In this document: positions 21,882 to 35,100 of the stretch, one piece after another
Layout of the letters: each line of letters opens with the position of its first letter
How positions within the stretch are numbered: the first letter of the stretch is position 1
From: Oscarella lobularis
Lineage: Eukaryota; Porifera; Homoscleromorpha; Homosclerophorida; Oscarellidae
Assembly: GCF_947507565.1 (NCBI RefSeq)
Contig: NC_089185.1
Span: 1,302,001-1,366,000, forward strand
Reading direction: 5' to 3'
Length of the DNA: 64,000 nt
Program-made: the position numbers and the translations under genes
The notes under the pieces: model-generated
The model's database searches: none
What the model was told of the DNA's origin: nothing
The model's input: the letters and a program-made list of their open reading frames with translations, nothing else

Positions 21882-24800
21882 CTATAGTTGCTTATCCACC
21901 AACCAGATCATGATGTGCGATCTGTCTTTGCTTTTCCTACCTTGACCTTCTCCTTCCAAATTGATTTGCTCGTGTCTCGATCCGGTTCCAAAGCTGAGAA
22001 GAAGTGATCTCTTTGAATGAGATAGCGCTTCGTGCGCTTCGTCGGCGTTCTGATTCAGACGACGACGTCTCCAGAAGCGAGGCAACCATTGCCGATCGTC
22101 GGCGGCAACCGTGAAGGGAACGAGAACGCTGATGGTTCCAAGGTGAGCGTGAAGGAGTTGAGTCACTCGGTTGTCATTGACGACGAGGATGCAACCGTTC
22201 GCAGTACCAATGTAGAGCTGAGAGCCTTGAGACTGCAGAACAGAGATACAACCCTTCGGAGCTGTAGAGAAAGATTACGGAGTGCTTCGTAATTATTACC
22301 ACTTACCCGACGTGCTTCTTGCGCCTGATATATGATCTTAGAGAAATCGATTAGTATTAGCTTTGAATACACTGGTTACTGGTTGTGGTACCTTCAATAT
22401 AGTCCATCGAATTGATCGTCGAGTAAAGACGCTTCGTCGTCGATCTCCAGCCATAAACGACGGTCCCCGGTTGAATCGATCCCCACACGATCGTCTCGCC
22501 GGACGACTGATGAACGACGCTCAGACAATTGACCGAGCTCACGGAAAAATCGCGAAACGAATCCGGCTCCAATTCGACGTCGATGCACTGCAATTGCATT
22601 CCGTCGCTGCACCGGATCACGGCAATCTGGGCGTTCGACAAGCCGCACCACAAGTTGACGTTCTGAGCCGACTCGGATTTGGCGCCGCTGCCGCCGACGC
22701 CAACAATAGCGGCGCAGAAGAGTTGCTGATCCTCGTCCATATCGTAGACGAAAGTCGAAGCGTCGGCAAACGGGTCGCCGTTCTCCTTGGCAGCGGCCGC
22801 GATGAGACGTTCGCCTTTGACCGAAATGACGACGCCGTTGTTGAATAGAATGAAAGCTTGATCGAGCGGCGGAGGTCCGTAGAGGAGCTGTCGCAAATTG
22901 CCGAACTCGGACAAGTCGCCCGGAATGGCAAACGAACGAATCAGCGTCATTTCGTGCGGAAAACTCGACGCGGCGCCGTAGACGAAAAGGCGAGCGTCCA
23001 TCGAATGACTCACGGCGACAATGTGATTGTGAACGACGCACACGCTGCCGAGCAGATCCGACGTGGGAACGTCCTTATGCTTAGGAGACAAATATATTCG
23101 CTCTTTATCTGAATCAATCCACGGCTTCATCGACTCACCGTTATGCTTGCCTCGCTTTCTTGCGCGTCGTATTCGGCTCGGCACAGGCGGCTCTCGACGT
23201 TGGCGACGGCATCGGACTGGCGCGACGACCACCAGATCTCGTCGAAGAAGAGTTCCGCGTCGACGTTTTCGTCGCCGTCGTTCTCGGACGACGTCGCTTC
23301 CACCGCTTCCGGGCTATAGACGCACGCCGCCAAGACGTTCGTGTCGGCGGGCAATTGGACGATGTCGAGAAGACGAAGAAAATCGTCGCTACGAGCGATG
23401 CTTAGTATTCGCGGTGTGAGCGGGCGAGAGTCGTGCTGCTGGGCCCAGCACCGTTTCATCAGATCCAAAGCGCTGAGAGGATATTGAAATCTCTGCGTAG
23501 AAGAAGCGGCGCTATACCGTGGGCCCAGTCGTACTGTAATCTTCGGTGCTACCTTTTTAGGTAAAGATGGACGCTGACCTTTGCGAACCATGTTCTCTAC
23601 TTCCATTCGCATGTACTCGGAAAACGGATGTTTTAGACTCAAGACCTCGTACAGAAGCATGGCAAACGAATAGATGTCAACCTAGTGAAGAAACGCGGTT
23701 GAATTACTGAAGAAAAAGATACGATCGATTACGTGAATTCCGTAGTCTTCGTCGCCGCCGTAGAGAACGATTTCCGGCGCTTGAAATCCCTGCGTTCCGA
23801 CGTCGCCTTTGGCACGTCCGCGCGGATCGGCCGAACGACTGATACCAAAATCGGCCAACTTCACCTGAACGTCGAAATGCTGCGCCGTCGGCTCGGGAAA
23901 CTTCCAGACGAGCACATTGGCCGACTTCAAGTCACGATACACGATTCCCTTCTCGTGAAGATAACTCAGCCCTTCAGCAACCTGAAAAAAATGTCAAAAA
24001 AATGTTCATTAGCCCATTCGCACTAAGAGATGTTTCCAGTGTGAACGGGCATATATATATAATCTCAAAACCTGTATTATCAACTGTCGGAGTGGACGAG
24101 GATTGACGAGGCACTCGACGTCGCTATACTTTCTCAGGATGCTCTCGAGACTTCCTTTAGGGGCCCATTCGAGAACGAGACCGCACGGATCGAGACGAAT
24201 GCCGACGAGTCGAACGATGCGCGGATGATTGAGCTGCGCTAGGACGCTCACCTCTCGTCGCGTGTCGATGTACGACTTGTAGGCTTTCATTGAGATCGTC
24301 TCCCTCATGTCGTAATGCCTGACGTCGCTGCCCTCTTTCGCAAAGACGAGCTGCTCTTTTTGGATTTTCTTGATGGCCACCTCTTCGCGATTTTGAGCGT
24401 GCTGTTTTCCCTTTGATTCGTCAGACAGGAGGTCACATAATCATCGAAATGAAGGACAGGCAAAGGACTTACCTCGGGATAGTACCAACCCTTCAAGACG
24501 TCCGCATTGCTTTTATCGATTAACTCCCCTTCCTGAATTTGATCGGACGAGACGACCAGATTGACATTCAAGTCGTCAAACACCTAGAATAGAGATACAA
24601 AAAAAAAACTCCGAAGTACATTCACGCGTACATACCAAATCCGGAGCAACGTCGCCGACGTGCAAATCGCGGTGTCTCGGACAATTCATCATCTCCCCGG
24701 TCTGAGCTTTCCACGAGCACTCCTGCACGGTAAAGACGAAGCCGATCTCCTGAGTCGGCGTCTCCATTTTCATGCCGTCGACGCATTTCGTGCAGGCGAC

Positions 24801-27800
24801 GATTCGCGTGAGTCGAGGAATGCCCTCCGGCGTGCAGCCGCCGTTGGAAATCTCCTCGTACCAATCCTCGAGCAGGCCGTCGACCAAATCCACGGACGCC
24901 GACAGCAAAGCGGCCGTCATCGAGCCGTTGAACTCGCTCGCTCCGCCGCCCGATCGATCGTCGAGATCTTGATCGAGAGCGAGTTGCGCCGCGCAGACTT
25001 CAATCCAACGATACTTCTCTCGCGTCAGCACGTCCGGTTGACTTCCGTACATGCAGACGCTCAACGTGCCCTCGTTCTCCGTCGCTTTTGGGCCGAGAAT
25101 GCTTTCCTGACCCGGCAACACCTCCTTGATGGAGAGAATCAATTCCGAATTGGCTCTCAATTCGACGCCCGTTTTCCAATAGGACCACGTCAGCATGCAA
25201 GCCGACGGTCGATCGACTTTACCGTCGCGCAACTCGTTGCCACGCTCTCGAGTCACGACGGCCGCCGAGGCGAGTATGCGCGAGAATTCGGTCGACGATA
25301 GAAAGCGGGATATGACGCGCGGCCAAAATCCGCTCGGCACGTAGATTAGATAGTAGAAGCGAGTGACGAAGGACGAGCCGAGGAGCCAAATGCGAGACGC
25401 CTTTTCGTTTGTCGACGCTGTCGTTTTTGGATTGTACGGTTGAATGGAGAGAGCGCCGGCGTACGAGTCGGACAGTTTGGAGGGAACGAGAAGATAGTCT
25501 TTATCCAGGCCGACGGGCACGGCTACTTCGAATTTCGTCAGGAGGTTGATGTATTCGTCGCGAAACGCGAACATGGGGCCGGTGAATATGCGAGGCAAGT
25601 CGGCGTAGGAAAGCAAGCCTTTACGCGATGGCGAGAATAAGACGAGGGAAAGGGGGGGAAAAGGTACGATTTTTTACCGAAACGAATGGGATTGACGGCA
25701 TCGACTGTGACGACGTGAGCGAGAATGTCGCACAGCCACTGAGGATCGATGAAATAGAGATGGCGAAGAGACTGATCGTTGTAGTGAAGAAGAGTGCCTA
25801 GAGAGAAACAAGAGAGCGAAGATTCGCTATTTGAGAATAGCTTATTAAGATTTCTACTACTCACCGTTCTGATGAAGAAAATCAACGGCCTGAGCAAGTT
25901 CTTCTGGATCGCTTACAATATCGGCTACTCGATCCCTTAGAACAAAAGGTCGGTATGACTATGCAGTACCATAGGTACCTAAACCCGCATCTTACTTGAA
26001 ATCGTGATGAACGACGACGGGAATGTCTTTCCGCTGTCGACAAGTGATCGCTAATTCGACCACCCTATCCTCCAACTGCACGTACATTTGAGGAAGCAGC
26101 TGTTCCAGGAGCTTGAAGCGTTTCGCTCCTAGGATAGAAATGAGCGAAATCGTTGCACGCGAGGGAAAAGATATGAGATACCTCGCGTTTCCGCTATGTT
26201 TGCCGCTGTGTCGTAAATGAGTCGTCGCAGCCTGTCGACTCCTTCGCGCGTTTCGCAGCCGACGAACGCCACGGCAGTGACGTTCGGTAGGCCGCTCTCC
26301 GATTGGAGAAACGACGAGTGGCCGACCATGTACCTCTTGGCGACGCTGGCCCGAATACACTCTAGCCAATCTTTGCTCCGTCCTTTTCTCTTCACGTCGA
26401 TGTGAGAACCGACTAATATGACGGTGGCACCGGGCGCTCTCGCCTGTCAACAAATGCTTTCTGAGAGCGAAGAAATTTATGGGCGAAATTCGTCGACCTG
26501 AATGTTTCGAAGCCACGATTCCAATTCGTTTATGCCGTCGTCGCCGTTGTTGACGTTCCAAAGGACGAGATAAAGAGACCGCTTCGATAGGAAACACTGG
26601 TGAGTGGCATAATAGTCTTCCTGTAGAAGAGACATCATCATTTTTAGGCTCCTATGCACTATCATAGTAAATGGGAGTGCCTAGAACTCTGGAACGGTAC
26701 TGTATATGAACAGTACGCGTCAAAACTAACTAGAGCCGCTAGGGAGCACGAACCTGTCCGGCAAAATCCCACGTGAGAAATTCGATCTCAGGTGCGCGTT
26801 CTATGACTCTTTCAAAGAGTCCGGTTTTGAGGGGTTTTCCGTACTTCCAAACGCCCAAATCGACTCCGACCGTCGACATCTGTGTCTTCTTGGAATCTGA
26901 AACAGAACAATTATTTTTTCTATCTTACAAAAAAATTGCCCCTGGAAAAAAACCTTCCGTCGATTCTGACGCGTAGACGCCGTCTCGTCGTTTGTTGAAA
27001 TGCAGCAAGTCGTAGCTACCGTCGCAACCTTCCTTCAGGCGACGAATCACCGTCGATTTACCGCGCTCCTGTCGACCGACGACCATCAACTTCAAACGAC
27101 GATACTCTCTCGCTCTAGATGAAATGATTAGAGAGAGAAAAAAAAAGAGAAAAAAACCCCGACGCACTTATCTCGCTTCGAACGAAGATACAAGACAATG
27201 TTCTTGGTTCGCGATCGATCGACGTGCGTGGGAACGCATTCGAGCGCCTGATCGTCGACGTCGAGCCGATAGAGCGCGTTCATCAGTCCCATCTCGGACG
27301 GAAGATCGACAATGCCCTTGTTCCCTTTCAGTATCAATTCGCCGACGGGCAAGTTCCAGCAACTGTGCGGCACCTCTTTGAGGCAATTGAACGACGCGTC
27401 GAGAAGTTCGAGATTGGGAAAGAGATGTCGTTCGACGTTGGCGTGACCGTTCGTAAGTCCATTCGCGGAGTCCGCCGGAGAGCTCGCTCCCCCGGTGATG
27501 AGAGACCGATTGTCGTCGGCGACGATATCGGACTCGTCTTTCTTTTCAGCAAACTTCTCCACGTGCTTGTCGGTAAACGACAAAGGCACGTCTTCCAATT
27601 TATTTTCCGGCAATATAAGATAGTGAAGATTCGGAAGAATCGCGTGGCGTCGATGAGAGCAGCCGATCGTCGAAGGCGAGAGCAGCGCGCCCGTTTCGTC
27701 TTTGATGACACCGTAGCAGCGAGAGGCCTTTTCTGTGAACGCCGCCGCCGATATCGAAGTCTCCGCGTCGTTGTTGCGCATGGCCAAGTGATTGATGGAC

Positions 27801-30800
27801 AAGGGGTAATGGCACGGATAACCCAAGTCTTTGACGTAGTTGTCCGACATTTCGAGTCGTTCGAGTCGCTGGGCGAGACACGGCAATCCGACGGGCACCC
27901 GAGAAAGTTTGTTCCCGTTCAGGTAAAGTTGCTTGAGCGGCGACTTGTACGTTCGAAGACGACCCGATCCGGCGACGCCGCCGCCGCCGCCGCCGCCGCC
28001 GAGACGATCGTCGTCCTCGTCGTCGTCCTCGTCGTCATTGGAGCCTTTTCGGCTGCTCGAGGCGAGAATTCCCGAATGAATCGTTCCACTCGCCGTCACG
28101 GCGCGAGTTCGGAGAGAACTCGATATCGATGGAGTCCGCTTCGTCTTTCCTTTCGTACGAAAACCGCCGAGCGAGTCGCTGTATCGTCTCGGTAACGAAG
28201 TCGACGACGCGGCGGGATCGATCGTCGTCGAAACGAAAACGCTCTCGCTATCGTCAACGAGTGTCGGCAATTCCTCGAGATCGTTGTTCGATAGATTGAT
28301 TTCCTCCAGTGCCGGCGCCAGCCACATGTCGACGGGAAGCGAAGCGATTCGATTCTGCTGCGCTTTGACGCGCGCGAGACGCTCGACGCGAAACGCGTCC
28401 GACGGAAGCGATCGAAGGGCGTTCGAGCTCACGTTCAGCTCGGTCAGAGATTGGCAAGTCCAACGAAATTCCGGCGGCGACGCCGGCGGTGTCGTCGATT
28501 CGCTTTCCAAATCGCCGACGCCGTCGTCGCCGTCGATATAGAAAGCGGCGGCGGAAGCGGTCGCTTCCGCTGCCGTCGCCGCTGCCGCACTTCCAGACGG
28601 CAATTCCTCCAGACTATTAAAAGAAACGTCGAGGAATCGGAGATGGGGCAATTGAAATAATTCCAACGGCAGCTCGGTGAGACCGTTCTTTTTCAAATGG
28701 AGTCGCGTTATCACCGCCGGTTGAGTCAGACGTTGGCCGCGATCGACGTACTTCGTCGCCAAGTCGACCCACGTCGCTTTGAAGAAGTCCCGGCCGTCGC
28801 GTCGAACGTCGTTCCAAGCGGCGACGTATTCGATCGGCTGACTGCCGCCCGACTTGGACGCCGACGACGATTGATCTTCGCTGACGTTACGAAAGGCGAG
28901 CAAACACGCGACGAGTTCGTCGTCTTCGTGTCGAAGAGCGTGAGAAAAGGCGTCCGCCGCCGACGAATCGTTGGCGCCCAGTCGAAGGAGCAGATGCGCC
29001 AAATCGACGTCGTCCTTCACGCAGGCGTCGACGAAGCAATTGTCGGCCCGCTGTCGAACGTTCACGTCGGCCCCGGCGACGGCGAGTTGCTCGATGACGT
29101 CGAAGCAGCGCTTGCGACACGCCACGTGAAACGCCGTGCTCTTGTCCGCCGCTCGAACTTCCAAATCGAGAACGAGGTTCTCTCGCATGCGAGATAAAAC
29201 GGAATCGTTTTCCAACGACGACGACGACGACGACGACGACGAGACCTCGTGATCCACGTCGATTCGTAACAACGTCTCGACGTTCGATGGAGCGTGCTTC
29301 AAGAGAGAGCGCACGACGTTCGAATGCGCGTTGTGGCACGCGAGATGAAGTGCCGTCATTCCGTCAGCGTTGCAATAATTTACGTCGAGCGGTACGACGA
29401 CGTGTTCCGACGGAGGCGGACAGCCGCTCAGCAATTGGCCCGCGATCGCCTTGTAGGCGGCGACCTGCTTGGCGAGAAGATACTCGACGATTTCGTTGTG
29501 ACCGGACTCGCTGGCGAGAAGCAGAGCCGCGCTGGCCGTCGCGCCGTTCTGCGTGCACGCGACGAGCTCGACTACGAAATCGTTTTTGCCGTCTCGAGCG
29601 CAGATGTCCAAGGGAGTGTAGCCTGTGTCGCCTTCGAGTCGAAGATGAGCGCCGGCTGCGAGGAGACTTTGAACGGAAGGAAGTTGATTGGCCTCGCAGC
29701 TCCTAAGAAAACGGGTGGTGAACTTATTTGCTCTCGTAAGACTATGATCAAAGTATTGTGTAAAGTGATGTGCTTTCTACCGTCAAAAGTTTTAGCAACC
29801 CACGGAATTACTCAACTGTGCAGCGTGAGTTTGATTGGCCAGATCATTTATCTAGGTCCTCTACATATACTGTTAAAATTTTTTAGGCTCCTATGCATTA
29901 TCCTGATCTTTTACCAGTGATATTGCCTTGCGAACGCTAAGACTTTGTTGTTGCAAACGCAATTTACTCTATAGATGATCAAAACGTGAATACAGTCAGT
30001 GAAAAGCGAACTTTAAACTGAGGTCCCCTTTGAGGGCTCAGAGACGCGTTCTTTGACCGTTAAACGTTCAAAAAACTCGCCTCCGGTTACGTAGCACTTT
30101 TTTTAAAATGAAAAAAGATAGCGACACCTGACACAAACCCCACGGAAGACGGTGCTATGGAGGTTTATCCTGTATCAGAGTGCTTCACAGGAGTAGGGGA
30201 CTTGAGACTAGGAAGTCAAGTGAGGAAATTTGACCAGCCACCGGGCCACGTTTCCAACTCCCTTTTATCCTAGCCAACAACTGCTTCTGATAAGTATATA
30301 GAAATGCTGGGTATATATATACAGCCACGCGACTGGGATCACACGACTGCAGCTATGCACCGAAAAAAAAGTGCGTCGTTTGAATCGAGAACTCGGCCAT
30401 CGGCCGCAAATGCATTTCTGACTCTGAAAACGAACACGATTTTGAAAGAACGACAGCAAATGTTGATTACGAACGAAAGGCACGCCCTGTCACACTAATG
30501 ACGTCAATCGTGACGCAGTATGCGCGTCGCTGCTAAATCCTTTTATACGAGAAGTAGACGCGAAGAATTGACTGCGAAGTGCATTATAAGTCCATTTTAA
30601 AGACATTCAGACGCTATTTGAACGCAAAAAGCGAACCCACACGCTTGGTCAGCAAAATCAAGGCGTTATGCCGGCTCTATAACGGGCAGTTGAACGTGCG
30701 CTACACCAAGATCAGACAAACGCTCCAGAACGAAATATTTGACTGAGTACCGGCATTCCTGTTAATCTTCGACTAGCGGGCCAACAGAGCGGCGTTGGTC

Positions 30801-32105
30801 GGGGCTCTGCCAAAAATGCAGAAAAACGCAGGCCGGTTCTCGCGGATTATCTATTCGGAGAGCTCCAGAGGTGCCTAAAGCGTTTGTACTACATGTACTA
30901 TGCGAGACTATCGAATGCTTGGACCGAAAATCGTTAAGAAACGCCAAACGTACCTGTATAGTGCTGTATAGCCTGAATCATCTTTCATGTTAATTATATC
31001 TTCCGCTTCTTTTAGCAGTGTGCTAATGGAATCAACGTCGCCTTCCTCGCACAATCTTACCAATCCTTTTTATCGAAGAGAAATGAATGCGTGGAGCAAG
31101 TCTGCGTCCAATCGAAAGAAATGACGCTTACTTTGCAATTGAGACAGTTTTTCTTTTCGCTCCTTTTGAGCTCGTCGTTCGTCTGTTCTTCGCATATCGA
31201 AACGATGATATCATAAACTGGGTCTCTTTCCCGCTCACCGATAATTTCTTTCAGACATCGAAATACCTCCTCGTTTCCGGCTTCGTGGGCGCATTGAATG
31301 GGCGTCGATCCGGCGTCGTTCTTCGCGTCGATCGACGCGCCTCGTTCGATCAGCAATCGAACGCAACCGACGAGATCGCAGGCGCTATCCTCTCGATTGT
31401 CGCCGGACGCTGCCCGATGCAGCGGAGTCTTGGAAGAGAGGGGGAGGGACGGCAAACATAAAGTTTCAGTTCCAAGAAGAATCCACAAGCATAACGCAGA
31501 TCGCGAGATAAAAAAAGGTGACGACGAGCTCTAGACACTCTACTGACCCTCCGCGATAATACACACACGATCATATTCATTGACGAAAAAAAAATTCGCG
31601 CCCATGCGCCGCCTTTAGGACTGCCTTCTTATTGTTCTTACCGATCCGTCGTCAGCCGCCGCGTTGACAGTCGCTATAAGAAACGAGACAAGGTTACTCA
31701 ACGCCTCGTCACGATCTCTACACGAGTTCGTATTCGAATTTCCGGTTTCGCTATGAGCGTCCCGACTCCCGTGTGCATCGAAGCGTTATACGGTTTGCCT
31801 TTCAACTCGCGCGTTCCATTCGACGTCTTTCACTTGCCTTGATGGTCCAGGAGAACGCGTACGCAGTCCAAGTGACCGTAAGCGGCGGCATCGTGCAGGG
31901 GACGAAATCCTTTTGGGCCGGGCCTGTTCGCCGACGTGCCTCCAGCGAGAATTTCGCCAAGAAACAACGAGGCGTTCTCGAAGATGACTCCTGGAACGAT
32001 ATCGTCCAAATTGCCAGACGTATCGTCCATCGTTTCTTCGTGTTCGCGTTTGCCCGGATAAGGCGGGTGTTGGTGACGCGCTACTTTGGCGGGAAGATAA
32101 CACAT
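21882..32105 (-). CDS. LRRK-type Roco protein: ankyrin-LRR-Roc-COR-kinase-WD40
   Basis: Large multidomain kinase/GTPase close in plan to LRRK1. The start at 32105 (MCYLPAKVARHQ) opens an ankyrin section over five exons (32105 to about 29130: GFRPLHDAAAYGHLDCVRVLL, TPLHRAASGD, STPIQCAHEAGN, DDSGYTAL, GYTPLDICARDG, MTALHLACHNAHSNVVRSLL). Leucine-rich repeats follow (28700-27170), then Roc with P-loop GRQERGKST, DFAGQ and GSHID (27160-26130), COR (26100-24580) and kinase (24480-23130). The kinase has AIKK, YRDLKSANVL, ADFGISR and APE. A WD40-like C-terminal region (23100-21882) includes QLYIGTANGCILVV. The kinase reads DFG, where LRRK1 and LRRK2 have DYG. Joining the first exon to the next needs a GC donor (CAAG/GCAAGT, near 31837). 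Low-complexity Gly, Asp and Ser runs lie at 27976-28040 and 29217-29245. Exon count and exact borders in COR were not fully resolved. Confidence 0.87.
29706..30952 (-). other. Longest intron of the window, inside the Roco gene
   Basis: About 1.25 kb between the ankyrin exon ending at DDSGYTALY and the one starting SCEANQLPSVQ; phases agree across it. Most introns here are 45-90 bases. Short open frames inside have no recognisable family. Near 29880 it carries an 18-base string, TTTTTAGGCTCCTATGCA, that also occurs in another intron of the same gene near 26643. No tRNA, snoRNA or transposon was recognised. Confidence 0.65.
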
Positions 32106-32188
32106 ATTGACTATATCAATTTCTAGATAAAGCAGTGCTGTTCCACAGTTTTATTGTACATGCTACTACACGATCACAACTAGTTGAG

Positions 32189-35100
32189 TTACCTTACTAA
32201 GGGCGGTTCTCCTTTGAGAGCAAGAAACTTGCTCAATTTAAAATCAAAATCTATGGGCCTTTCGGGCGGTTGAATGTACTCACCACTCATTATCTGCCCC
32301 AGGTACGATATCAACTGACAGTGCTCTTCAAAAGCGGCCAACTTCTTCTTGTACTTCATCCTTGTGTATTCACTGAGTTTAGGATTGAAAGCTAAATATT
32401 CCAATTCCAAAATCAAGAACCCGTCAACGAGAGCAAGGACACACCTTTCAAGTGATAGCCAACATACAAGAGAGCTGATTTTCTCGCGTCGACAAACGGG
32501 TGTTTCGGTTTCAAACAGCCAACGGCTGTCAATGCCTTGATGATTCTATCAGCGACTGCCTGCTCCATAAAGCCGAGCATAGGAAGCGACGCTACTGGAA
32601 CCAGTTGACGAATAGGAGGAAGTTTCTTAGGCAATTTCATGTCAGAGTACTTTTCAGGCAATCTAATAATACCCAAAAATAATTAAGTACACTCGATTTC
32701 ACGTAAAACGTTTCGATTACCGTAGAAACTTCTGAAGGCAGTCTTCAGTAGCAAAGCAGAACAATCGTTTTTTGTACTCCACAATCAAGTTCTCGTCGCC
32801 TGGAACCAAATGCTCGTATCTACATCCACTAACGCTAAACGCCAGTAAACAATATTTGAACCCTTCGTACCTCTTGCTTCCTTCGAGGTAGGTAACAGGA
32901 CAATATCCCTGCAATTCAATCTGCTTCGGAAACATTGCTTTGACGTCTCCAGCCGTTCGTCTTCTCGGCAGCAATTCTTTGTCGGGCAACTTCCGCGTCG
33001 CCCCGTCGCCGCAAAACTTCTCCGGAGTGGCGAAAAATAGATCCAAATCGCTGGCACTAGCCATACGGTAATACTTCCTCTGCCACTCGGCCGTGTAGTC
33101 GAGAGTGGCGTGAACAGAACAGTCGAAGAGTTCGCCGCGAGCGTTGAGGCTGACGGGGCAGTACTGGCCGTATTCGCCCAAGCCGGCGAGACATTCCTTG
33201 GGAGTGACACAGAGATCAGCGATGCAGGCAGCAAGGCCTAACGAAAACAATATATACAAAACTCACATACATACATGTAGAATGCATCTCTCACAAACCT
33301 TCGTTAATCCTGCGTAGATAGCGCTGTATAATCTTGACACTGTCGAGAGCGATTTCCCTGATAGAGGCCCACTGTTTCCATTTCGACTGAGTAGCGTCGA
33401 GACTGTGCCAATTCCTATGCGTCTTTCCGTACCAATTGCGGACGTCGCCGACCTGAGACATATAGCAGCCAAGACGGACGAGGTGAATGCTGTCACTGTC
33501 GTGCAACGGAAGAGTCCTTTAAGAAAAATAGTTATTTCAATGGCAAGGAGAACGCTGCTTTGTATGAGTTTTCATACTTTTTTGGATCGTCTCTGTCCTT
33601 TTTGCCGCGTCGTAGAACCTCCTGCTCGTTCACTTCGAGTTCAACAACTCTGACCGGTATAATCTTTCGTTTTGTCAGCAAATCGACTTGATTCTTGGTA
33701 CACGGAAAACCGTCCAATACGTATCTAATACACAGAAAAAATCAAGTCAGAAAGATGCCTAGTCATTTGCCTTACCCCCTCGTCTGGCACTGAATATCCA
33801 GCAGTCGAACGTAGACGGCTTGCATGGCGAGATCGTCAGGCACAACGCATCCCGACTGCAGATGCGATACGATCTGATTGCATAGGCCAGTGCTCGTCTG
33901 GCTCTCCAAAACAAATCGAATAGCCGAGCCGACGGACACGCGAACGCAGCCGTATTCTTCCTCAAACCTCTTTGCAACTAGGAGTAGGAAAGATTCCAAG
34001 TCGTTCTGCTAGCCTAGCCTCTCGACTTACGAGTGGTCTTTCCCGACTTCGGGGGCCCCAGAATGGCGACTCGAATAGGCACAATCGGTCCGGGCGCGTC
34101 GGCGTCCGCGTAGCGAACAGGATTGCGAGCAAACGTTTTCCTTGCCGCCGAATCGACCATGTAGTAGACGCGATCGCGGTAGATGATGGGATAGGACGCC
34201 TGCCCCGGCCCGTGCTGCGACTGAGCCACTTCGCCGCGCGACAAAGCGACAGGACAGCGACGACCCAAGTTCGACGGTTTCTTGTAGCCGGACTGGAGCA
34301 AGCTTCGCGCCGTCGTCGGATCCGTGATTATGCAACGCGAAAAGAGACTCTCGCGAAATTCGATTACGCTTTTCAACGACTTCTGGAGACTGTACAGAAT
34401 GATGCGCGGCTTTCGACTCGCGTTGATTCGAACGTGACGAACGCGATTATCGTCCAATATTTCCTATAAAGAAAGCGAACCTAAGACGATTTTTTTTTCT
34501 TATTGGGACATTCTTACCAAGATTTGGCCCACTCTTGAGCTCTCTTCGTCGAATGCTTCCGCGAGTTCGCCTTGAATTCTCGACATTGCGTCCTCCTCCG
34601 TTTCCTCCTCTTCTTCCTCTTCCTCTTCGTCTTCCTCTTCGGGCATTTCTTCTTCTAGAAACTCCTGCATGGCCACGTTTTCGTCGGGCAACTCGTCGGC
34701 GTCCTCGTCTTCAGAATCGTGCTCCGCTTCAAAGGCTCGCTAAAAAAAGAAGTCGATTCATTAAAGCGTTCGAAGAAGTCGTCAAACCTTTTTCGCTTCC
34801 CACTGTTCCCTGAATTGAGCGATCTTTTCCTCTTTCAATTTCTCTCTCGCTTCAGCCTATAAGAAGAAATCGGTTACAAAAAAAATCTGACTGAAACTCT
34901 GCCACGCATCTTACCCTTTCCTGTTGACGTTTCCTCTTCTCCTCCTCTCGCCTTTCGATCCGTCGATCGCGTCTCTTCCTCCAAGCGCGCGCCTTCTCAG
35001 GAAACAGCCGCTTCACGGCATCTCCCTCCTGCATGCTGAGAAGCACGGCGCAATCAGGATAGAAACCGGCATCGACGAGACCTTGAACGTCATCGGGCAG

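Noticed and set aside
27224-28195. 323-codon plus-strand open frame
   Set aside because: It lies antisense to the leucine-rich repeat exon of the Roco gene, is Arg-rich and has no family pattern; it is a shadow produced by G-C-rich codon use.
29706-30952. Nested gene or transposon within the long Roco intron
   Set aside because: Open frames are at most about 70 codons, with no transposase motif and no clear terminal inverted repeats.
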